Below are positions 57,028 through 64,000 of a DNA stretch of 64,000 nt, piece by piece. Source of the stretch: Guyanagaster necrorhizus (taxonomy: Eukaryota; Basidiomycota; Agaricomycetes; Agaricales; Physalacriaceae); contig NW_025064918.1 in assembly GCF_019112545.1 (NCBI RefSeq), positions 248,001 to 312,000 of the forward strand, given 5' to 3'. The position numbers were made by a program, and so were the translations under genes. Positions within the stretch are counted from its first letter, which is position 1. Each line of letters opens with the position of its first letter. The notes beneath the pieces are model-generated. The model did no database searches and had not been told where the DNA came from. It worked only from the letters and a program-made list of their open reading frames with translations.

Positions 57028-57061
57028 ATTACCCCCTCGTTAAGACCATCGTCCCGATGGC

Positions 57062-59923
57062 TTAATTAAGGGATAGTTCATAGTCGTGTATGGCTGTGTC
57101 CGCGTTCATATATTTTTTGTTTACCCATTGGTTTGATTCCGGGCCGTACCCCTTCCAACTGACGAGGTAGTCCACCGTTGTCGTTAGTCCGCCCCCTTTC
57201 GCTTTGACCTTTCAGAGTTTGTGATTCAGGATTTGATCGATTTCATAGTGTTCTTCGTCATCGATCAGGTCCGGAGGAGGGGGAGGAGGCTGTTCCTGGT
57301 TGGGAAAGGCTGGTGCTATGTAGGGGTGTAAGAGCGTCTCGTTGAAGACATCATGGATTTTCCAGGCAGGTGGTAAGCGTAATTTGTATGCGCTTAGCCC
57401 GATGGCTTTAATTATGGGGAAAGGGCCGGTGCGTTTATCATCCAGCTTCCGTTTTGGACGCGGTAAATGAAGATTTGTTGTATCCAGCCAGACCTTGTCG
57501 TTTGGTTGGTAAGTATGACTCGGTCTGCGATGTTTGTCGTAGTTCTTTTTCATTGCTACCGCCGCCTTTTCCAGTGCTGCTTTTGTTTCGTTGTGGATTT
57601 TTTCCATGTCGGTGGTGAAATCGGACGATGCAGGGGTAGTCGTCCGGAGTCAGTTAGTCTGAGTGACATATGGGTGTCGACCATGGTTTACGAAAAATGG
57701 GGTTTTTCCCGTTGCGGAGTGTACACAGTTGTTATGTTGGAAGGCTGCCAATGCGAGCCATTCAGTCCAATCGTCTTGTCGGAAGTTGATGAAAAGTCGT
57801 AGATACTTTTCAATTTCTTGGTTGACGCGTTCCGTTTGTCCGTCAGTTTGAGGGTGATAGGCTGTGGAAGCATTTTGTTTGATGCTTAGGATGCGGTATA
57901 GGTCTGTGATGAATTTTGAAACAAATTGGGGACCCCTGTCTGAGATAACGACTTGGGGCATCCCATATTTGGCGTATACTTCATCCCGTAGGATTTTGGC
58001 CCATCCTTCAGAGTTTAATTCGGTGGAACACGCGATCGGAATGATTGTTTTGGAGAATCGGTCGACGATGACAAGGATGGCATCGTACCCGTTACATTCG
58101 GGCAGTCCGGTGATCATGTCGACGGAAATGTGCGTCCATGGTGCAGATGGTACCATGTTCGGCTGGAGCGGTGCTGCTCGGGCTTGTGTGGAGGCCTTGC
58201 CACGCTGACAGGCCTCACAAGCTTTTACATATGCCATTACATCGTTTCCCATTTTTGGCCACCAATATTCTCGTAGGATGAGTTCTTTGGTCTTGGCGAT
58301 GCCTGGGTGTCCTGCTGTCATATGATCGTGACAGGTGGCGATGATTTTGCCGCGGAGTCGTTGGTCTCGGGGAATGTAGATACGTCCGTCATAGTAGATG
58401 AGGCCCTCCTTTTTTGTCATTCCCCGTTCATGGTTCAAGGAGGGGGTGACCCGTTGGTCCCACTTGTGATTGTCCCGTGTGGCGCTTTTGATTCGTTCAT
58501 GTAATTCTTCCTCTGTTGGCATTATCATGGCCCGGAAGTGCTCCGGCCTTAATAATGTCATGCCTTTGTTATCATCTCCCCCCTGATCATGATCTGCGCG
58601 TCTGCTTAATAGGTCGGCTTTCTTGTTCGCCGTCCCAGCTTTGTGGTGTAGGGTGTACTGGTATTGGCTGAGCTCTGTCACCCAGCGGGCTTGTCGTCGG
58701 TTGAGTTTCTGTGGTTGTCGGAAATACCGTAGGTTTTGGTGGTCTGTCCAGACCTCGAATATTTTCTCCGCTCCGATGAGGTAGTGTCGCCATTCTTCCA
58801 GAGCGAGCATGATGGCGAGCAATTCCTTGTCGTAAATCTCGTAGTTTCGCTCCGTAGTGGTTAAGGCTTTGGAGAGGAAGGCTACAGGTCGCCACTTCCC
58901 TTCTTGTTCCTGGGAGAGGACGGCCCCTATCGCCCCTTCGCTTGAGTCGGCCTCTATCCTAAACTTCCCCTCTTGGGTTGGAATAGCTAGTATGACATCT
59001 TCCGCTAGTCGACGTTTGAGGTCATCGAAGGCGGCTTGCTGAGAGGGCCCCCACCCCCAGGGCGCATTGCCTGTTAGTTGTGTCATTGGGCGGACGATCC
59101 TGCTGTAGTCGCGGATGAATCACCGGTAGAAGTTTGTGAACCCGAGAAATGATTGTAGCTCCTTTTTCTTGTTGGGTTCTGGCCATTTGGTGACTCCGGC
59201 CACTTTCACCGGGTCCATTCGAATGCTCCCTTCGCTGATGATTACTCCAAGGTATTCCGTCTCCAATACCTCGAATTCACACTTCTCTGCTTTGAGGAAC
59301 AGTTTGTGCTTCCTCATCAGGGCTAGTACCTTTCGTACCAGATTTCGGTGCTCTTCCCTTGTTTTAGACATGATTAAAATGTCATCGAGATAGATTGTCA
59401 CTTTTCCAGTGGAGATGAGGTCTTTGAAAATGTCGTTCATCATCCATTGGAAGGTGGCGGGGGAATTTGTGAGCCCAAAGAACATGACAGTCGGTTCAAA
59501 TAGTCCCCGATTGGTACGGAACGCGGCTTTCCACTCGTCCCCCTCCTTGATGCGGACATTGTTGTATCCCCATCGTACGTCAAGTTTTGTGTAGTACCTG
59601 GCGCCTCGGAGTTTGTCCATTAACTCCGAGATTAACGGCAGTGGGTATCGATTTTTGATCGTCATCTCATTGAGCTTCCGGTAATCTTGGACTGGTCGGA
59701 GCTTTCCATCCTTCTTTTTGACGAAGAAGAAGGGAGAGGCCATGGGGGATTTCGAGGGACGGATTCTGCCACTAGATAGGTTTTCGTCTAGGAACTTGTC
59801 AAGTTCCTGTTGCTCGTGATGGCCAAGGGGATAGGTCTTGCAGTCTAGGTTGGCGCTGGCATTAGGAATCAGTTCGATCGCGTGATCCCAAGGCTTTGGG
59901 GCAGGTAACTCGTCAAAGCTCTC
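57062..59923 (-). pseudogene. Element F pol, three stops, truncated by element G
   Basis: Minus strand. RT is at 59120-59923 (KKKDGKLRPVQDYRKLNEMT, FFGLTNSPATFQWMMND, YLDDILIMS). RNase H is in the first part of the frame at 57650-59086 (FRIEADSSEGAIGAVLS, TDHQNLRYF). Integrase follows in the same frame (CEACQRGKAS, HISVDMITGLP, ISDRGPQF, QTERVNQEIE). The chromodomain is at 57062-57300. Three stops break it: TGA in NFYR-stop-FIRD at about 59118, TGA in TQTN-stop-LRT at about 57647, and TGA in NHKL-stop-KVK at about 57210. The first and third match Arg in element G, so CGA became TGA. Catalytic residues are all kept. Confidence 0.9.
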
Positions 59924-60359
59924 TGTTAAGCCCAAGCGTCACGTGGACTGATACACGTGATAAACAGGTGTTCCTTCGCACTTCGAGGAATCACCTGAGT
60001 TCACTATATGTGTACCCGAATGGTTATGACCCAAGGTCAGAAATAGACTCGAGGTAGAATGGTATGTATAAACTTTAGCTCGAAGCTGGGGTACACCAGC
60101 GAGAGCTGCGGTCCTTAAATACTGTACAGTCGTTTGCTAATTATACTACTGCTTATTATGTATGCCTGTGTCCATTGTGCTCGTTGTCCTTGAGCGTCAC
60201 TATCGTACATAAAAGGTTGATTGTGTGTCATCGAGCGCGACCGTCATAGTGTCTTGATGAAAGGTTTTAGTTGTGCTGACTAATCCTCCCACGGTCTTAT
60301 GCCTTCTGACTCAGTGTAAATAGGGGTGAAAAGAAAAGAAAAAAGGAAAAATCGTAACA
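59924..60359 (-). repeat. Element G 3' LTR
   Basis: It runs TGTTAAGCCCAAGCGTCACG to AAAATCGTAACA (436 bp). On the sense strand it has GTATTTAAGG, a likely TATA box, at 60113-60122, followed about 34 nt later by the R segment. Confidence 0.94.
60075..60122 (-). promoter_or_regulatory. Element G LTR promoter and self-primer partner
   Basis: Sense-strand order is TATA-like TATTTAA (about 60115-60121) and then AGCTTCGAGCTAA (60087 down to 60075). The latter is the CpG-intact form of the segment that pairs with the primer site in sister elements. The primer site of element G itself is outside the window. Confidence 0.7.
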
Positions 60360-60376
60360 TTACCCCCTCGTTAAGA
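60360..60376 (-). promoter_or_regulatory. Element G polypurine tract
   Basis: The sense strand reads CGAGGGGGTAA directly before the 3' LTR. The same tract is present in element F at 57028-57038. Confidence 0.7.
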
Positions 60377-60392
60377 CCATCGTCCCGATGGC

Positions 60393-61790
60393 TTAATTAA
60401 GGGATAGTTCATAGTCGTGTATGGCGGTGTCGGCATTCATGTATTTCTCGTTTACCCATTGATTGGATTCCGGTCCATAGCCCTTCCAACTGACCAGGTA
60501 GTCCACCGTTGTTGTCATGCCACCGCCGCGAGCTTTGACTTTTCGTAGTTTATGGTTTAGAACTTGATCAATTTCGTAGTGTTCTTCATTGTCAATTAGC
60601 TCGGGTGGCGGGGGAGGTGGACGTTCCTGGTTAGGAAACGCAGGTGCGATGTATGGGGTCAGGAGCGCCTCATTGAATACATTGTGTATTTTCCATGCTG
60701 CCGGTAGCTTCAGTTTGTACGCGGAAGCGCCTATTTTTGCTAGGATAGCGAAGGGACCGGTGCGTTTGTCGGCGAGCTTCCGCTTTGGTCGTGGCAGGTG
60801 AAGATTGGTTGTGTCTAGCCAGACTTTGTCATTGGTCTGGTATGTGTGGGCCGTCCGCCGGTGTTTGTCGTATTGTTTTTTCATCGTTTCGGCGGTTTTT
60901 TCTAATGCGGCTTTTGTCTCGAGATGGATTTTATCCATTGTTGTCACGAATAGTGTGGAGGCGGGAGTTGTTGTTTTGTGATGTAGTGTCTGTGTGACGT
61001 GCAGGTGACGGCTGTAATTAATGAAGAATGGTGTCTGTCCAGTTGCGGAATGTACTCTGTTATTGTGTTGAAAGGCTGCTAGCGCCAGCCATTCGACCCA
61101 ATCGTCCTGTCGATAGTTGATAAAGAGGCGGAGGTACTTTTTGATTTCTTGGTTTGCTCGTTCGGTCTGGCCGTCGGTCTGAGGGTGGTATGCTGTAGAT
61201 GCATTCCGTTTTACTTGGAGTAGTTTATACAGGTCATCAAGGAATTTCGAGACGAATTGTGGTCCTCGATCCGAGATGATGACCTGTGGCATCCCATATT
61301 TGGCATATACTTCGTCGCGCAGTATTTTTGCCCACCCTTCCGAGGTCAGTTCCGTGGAGCATGCGATCGGAATGATTGCCTTTGAAAACCGATCGACGAT
61401 GACGAGAATTGCGTCATAACCGTTGCAGTCCGGTAGTCCTGTGATCATGTCCACAGAAATATGAGTCCATGGCTGCGCCGGCACCTCGTTGGGGTGTAGG
61501 GGCGCCGGCCGAGGCTGTGTTGACGTCTTTCCCCTTTGACATGTCTCGCAGGCCTTTACGTAGGACGTGACGTCATTGCCAAGTTTCGGCCACCAATAGT
61601 TTCGTAGGACGAGTTCTTTGGTTTTGGCAATGCCGGGGTGCCCTGCCGTGGCATGATCGTGGCAGGTGGCAATGATCTCTCCTCGTAATTGGTGATTGCG
61701 CGGAATATAGATCCTTCCATCATATCGAATCATCCCCTCCTCTTTCGTCATTCCTCGTTCATGGTTTAGGGAAGCGGCAATCCGTTGGTC
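60393..61790 (-). CDS. Element G pol, integrase and chromodomain part
   Basis: This is the 466-codon frame downstream of the in-frame TAG at 61791-61793; with the next entry it forms a single pol. From the first Met (61751), the zinc-binding HHCC region is at residues 31-71 (HDHATAGHPG, CETCQRGK). The DDE core has D101 (HISVDMITGLP), D161 (ISDRGPQF) and E197 (QTERANQEI), with 35 residues between the last two, as in functional integrases. The chromodomain is at about residues 385-447 (DYLVSWKGYGPESNQWVNE), ending YELSLN-stop. Chromodomains in this group direct insertion to modified histones. All catalytic residues are present. Confidence 0.92.
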   Translation of the reverse strand, partial: DQRIAASLNHERGMTKEEGMIRYDGRIYIPRNHQLRGEIIATCHDHATAGHPGIAKTKELVLRNYWWPKLGNDVTSYVKACETCQRGKTSTQPRPAPLHPNEVPAQPWTHISVDMITGLPDCNGYDAILVIVDRFSKAIIPIACSTELTSEGWAKILRDEVYAKYGMPQVIISDRGPQFVSKFLDDLYKLLQVKRNASTAYHPQTDGQTERANQEIKKYLRLFINYRQDDWVEWLALAAFQHNNRVHSATGQTPFFINYSRHLHVTQTLHHKTTTPASTLFVTTMDKIHLETKAALEKTAETMKKQYDKHRRTAHTYQTNDKVWLDTTNLHLPRPKRKLADKRTGPFAILAKIGASAYKLKLPAAWKIHNVFNEALLTPYIAPAFPNQERPPPPPPELIDNEEHYEIDQVLNHKLRKVKARGGGMTTTVDYLVSWKGYGPESNQWVNEKYMNADTAIHDYELSLN

Positions 61791-64000
61791 CTATTGATGT
61801 GTGTCTCGTGTCGCGCTTTTGATGCGTTCGTGGATCTCTTCTTCCGTCGGCATTATCATTGCGCGGAAATGTTCGGGGCGTAACATGGTAACGCCGGTGT
61901 TGTCGTTTCCCCCCTGATTATGATCGGCACGGCGGGAGAGGAGGTCAGCCTTTTTGTTGGCGACTCCGGCTTTGTGGTGAAGGGTGTACTGGTATTGGGT
62001 GAGTTCCGTGACCCAACGGGCTTGACGACGGTTTAGTTTCTGGGGTTGACGGAAATACCGAAGGTTTTGGTGATCCGTCCAGATTTCAAAGACGCTGACT
62101 GCTCCGATTAGGTAGTGCCGCCACTCTTCGAGGGCGAGCATTATTGCGAGTAGTTCCTTGTCGTAGATTTCGTAGTTTCTCTCCGTCACAGTTAATGCCT
62201 TGGAAAGGAAGGCGACGGGACGCCACTTCCCTTCCTGTTCCTGGGATAGTATGGCACCTATGGCCCCTTCGCTGGAATCAGCCTCTACTCGGAACTTCCC
62301 TTCTTGAGATGGAATGGCGAGTATTACGTCTTCTGCGAGTCGTCGTTTCAGATCTTGGAAGGCGAGTTGTTGAGAGTCCTTCCACCCCCATGGGGCATTG
62401 CCCGTGAGTTGCGTCATGGGGCGAACGATTTTGCTGTAGTCCCGTATGAACCGCCTGTAAAAGTTGGTGAAACCCAGGAAAGATTGTAACTCTTTCTTCT
62501 TGGTGGGGGTTGGCCAGTCCACTACCCCCGCAACTTTTATTGGATCCATGCGAATACTCCCTTCGCTGATTATCACCCCGAGGTACTCGGTTTCCAATAC
62601 CTCGAATTCGCACTTCTCCGCTTTGAGGAATAGTTTGTGTTTCCTCATGAGGGCGAGTACTCGTCGGACTAAAGCGCGGTGTTCCTCTTTTGTCTTGGAC
62701 ATGATGAGAATGTCGTCAAGATAAATGGTCACCTTTCCAGTGGCGATGAGATCCTTGAATATATCGTTCATCATCCACTGGAAGGTGGCAGGGGAGTTGG
62801 TTAGGCCAAAAAACATCACGGTGGGTTCGAACAACCCTTGATTGGTCCGGAACGCGGCCTTCCATTCGTCTCCCTCTTTTATTCGAACGTTATTGTATCC
62901 CCACCGGACATCGAGCTTGGTGTAGTACTTGGCTCCTCGGAGTTTGTCCATTAACTCCGAGATCAGGGGCAGTGGATACCGGTTCTTGATGGTCATCTCG
63001 TTTAACTTGCGATAATCCTGTACCGGACGGAGCTTTCCATCCTTCTTTTTTACAAAGAAGAAGGGGGAGGCCATGGGCGATTTCGATGGTCGGATGCGCC
63101 CGGATGATAGATTTTCTTCCAGGAACTTGTCGAGTTCTTGTTGTTCCTGATTCCCGAGGGGATAGGTTTTGCAATCGAGGTTTGCGTTAGCGTTGGGGAT
63201 TAACTCGATGGCATGATCCCAGGGCTTCGGGGCGGGCAGCTCGTCAAAGCTCTCCTTTTCGAAGAGATCCTTGTAATCTCGTGCCCATTCAGGCACCATT
63301 TCTTCGAATGTCCTCTCGCTCTTCCCTTCGTTTGCTTTGGTGGCCAAATCGTTGGCATGGTGAACGGCGCGTATGTGGATCTCCTTCTGAAGATCTACCA
63401 CGAGTATGGTTTCCCCATCCTCCATCTCCTCGTCCCAGCGGTCTTCCGGGTCTTCATCTGGCAATTCGAATGGAGTTTTCCTGCATCGGCACCTGGCAAA
63501 GGTGATTCGACCGGTCTTCCAATTGATCAGCGGATTGTGGCGGATTAGCCAATCATGGCCGAGAAAGAGCTCCTTGGTTCCGAGGTCTGTAACGGCCAGA
63601 TCGAGACGTTCGGAGTGATCTCCTATAGTTAGTCTGAGTTTGACGAACTCAGTGATGGAACCGGCTTGATTCTTTGTTCCGTCGGCATTGTACACCGGTA
63701 TCGGGGCCGCTGTTGCCCTGGTCGGGAGCTGATGCTTGTCGACGAAAGCCCGATTGATTGAGCTCCCTGTACAGCCACTATCGATGAGGGCGGTTATTTG
63801 ATAGGCGGCTCGAGAGGTCAGTGTTTCGATTTGCCCTTTTGTGGTTAGGTCACGTCCGGGGGTTTTGGTTCGTAGAATGTACTTTTTGGGTCCCCGGAGT
63901 TCATCTAGCCATTCGAGGGCCCGACATCGCTCTGCCTTTCTGATTCCTTCAATCAGTTCGTCCACTACTTCTTCGGCCCTTGCCCGATGGATCCAGTTTC
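61791..64000 (-). CDS. Element G pol, protease, RT and RNase H part, open at the window edge
   Basis: The frame is open to the end of the window (reading NWIHRARAEEVVDEL upstream of the GTG at 63965), so the true start lies outside. Counting from that GTG, the protease DSG is at residues 62-64 (ALIDSGCTG). RT spans about 300-430 with LDVRWGYNN, FFGLTNSPATFQWMMND and catalytic YLDD at 415-418. RNase H spans about 558-635 with D563, E604 and D631. It ends ATRDTHQ then TAG, where element F has Trp (HKWDQR). That stop is the only break, so it is one mutation from full length, or read through at low level. Confidence 0.93.
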   Translation of the reverse strand, partial: NWIHRARAEEVVDELIEGIRKAERCRALEWLDELRGPKKYILRTKTPGRDLTTKGQIETLTSRAAYQITALIDSGCTGSSINRAFVDKHQLPTRATAAPIPVYNADGTKNQAGSITEFVKLRLTIGDHSERLDLAVTDLGTKELFLGHDWLIRHNPLINWKTGRITFARCRCRKTPFELPDEDPEDRWDEEMEDGETILVVDLQKEIHIRAVHHANDLATKANEGKSERTFEEMVPEWARDYKDLFEKESFDELPAPKPWDHAIELIPNANANLDCKTYPLGNQEQQELDKFLEENLSSGRIRPSKSPMASPFFFVKKKDGKLRPVQDYRKLNEMTIKNRYPLPLISELMDKLRGAKYYTKLDVRWGYNNVRIKEGDEWKAAFRTNQGLFEPTVMFFGLTNSPATFQWMMNDIFKDLIATGKVTIYLDDILIMSKTKEEHRALVRRVLALMRKHKLFLKAEKCEFEVLETEYLGVIISEGSIRMDPIKVAGVVDWPTPTKKKELQSFLGFTNFYRRFIRDYSKIVRPMTQLTGNAPWGWKDSQQLAFQDLKRRLAEDVILAIPSQEGKFRVEADSSEGAIGAILSQEQEGKWRPVAFLSKALTVTERNYEIYDKELLAIMLALEEWRHYLIGAVSVFEIWTDHQNLRYFRQPQKLNRRQARWVTELTQYQYTLHHKAGVANKKADLLSRRADHNQGGNDNTGVTMLRPEHFRAMIMPTEEEIHERIKSATRDTHQ

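Larger units (their letters stand above)
56572..59923 (-). mobile_element. Element F: young gypsy chromovirus, split by element G
   Basis: It is a CpG-rich copy on the minus strand: 3' LTR (56572-57027), polypurine tract and pol from chromodomain back to the start of RT, then cut at 59923 by the LTR of element G. It inserted into element E gag; the left flank is GACTG. The 5' half lies beyond G, outside the window. Confidence 0.92.
59924..64000 (-). mobile_element. Element G: youngest gypsy chromovirus, runs off the window
   Basis: 3' LTR at 59924-60359, polypurine tract, and pol nearly intact from chromodomain to protease. Gag and the 5' LTR lie beyond 64000. It inserted into the RT region of element F, whose reading frame stops at 59923. 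Dense CpG and only one in-frame stop mark it as recent. Confidence 0.93.

Noticed and set aside
61791..61793. The TAG in element G pol as a programmed readthrough site
   Set aside because: Element F has Trp (TGG) at this position, so a single G-to-A change explains it. No conserved context supports recoding.
1..64000. CRISPR arrays, bacterial operons or ribosome binding sites
   Set aside because: The sequence is clearly eukaryotic. Direct repeats are LTRs or short tandem duplications with no spacer pattern.
1..64000. tRNA or rRNA genes
   Set aside because: I looked for cloverleaf-like A/B box pairs and conserved rRNA stretches and found none. The B-box-like motifs in X lack an A box and acceptor stem.

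Overview
This is eukaryotic, almost certainly fungal DNA, and most likely from a transposon-rich basidiomycete (Agaricomycetes). The evidence is a seven-exon gene with introns of about 45-60 nt, Ty3/gypsy elements of the Tf1/Tf2-like chromovirus type with C-terminal chromodomains, a Ty1/copia element with the fungal domain order, and a short protein resembling the agaricomycete DUF7770 family. I cannot name the species from the sequence.

Layout. (1) 1-308 is the end of a gypsy LTR cut by the window edge, followed by a relic of a CENP-B/Tigger-type DNA-binding domain (371-634). (2) 798-44674 is one nest of LTR retrotransposons. The outermost element A (minus strand) has a copia element in its 3' LTR (1186-5447), a full-length gypsy element N in its gag (9664-17662), a solo LTR (18597-19049) and a plus-strand gypsy element D (from 19073). 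D is split by minus-strand element B (19986-37835). B is itself split by minus-strand element C (21965-29891) and by a 1.9 kb LTR-like element X (33295-35169). D resumes at 37836 and ends in a rearranged junction at about 44.25-44.67 kb. Target-site duplications (TSDs) support copia, N, the solo LTR, B and, less strongly, X. (3) 45.1-50.4 kb is a pocket of ordinary CpG-containing DNA with an intact NIPA-type magnesium transporter gene (45334-46853) and a DUF7770-like gene (49376-49981). (4) 50.4-55.2 kb is CpG-poor decayed DNA with a relic resembling an aminoglycoside-phosphotransferase-type kinase and a solo LTR (53329-53861). (5) 55.2-64.0 kb holds a decayed gypsy 5' end (E) split by a young CpG-rich gypsy element (F), which is split by a still younger one (G) that runs off the window with nearly intact pol.

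How it fits together. All gypsy copies share one architecture: LTR, a 12-14 nt self-primer site, gag with a hydrophobic N-terminus and CCHC knuckle, then protease, reverse transcriptase, RNase H, integrase, chromodomain, polypurine tract and LTR. In the old copies CpG is nearly absent and arginine CGA codons have become TGA, as expected from deamination of methylated cytosine. In F and G CpG is still present. The window therefore shows a young, possibly recently active lineage beside its own heavily mutated ancestors, with a small host-gene island between them.
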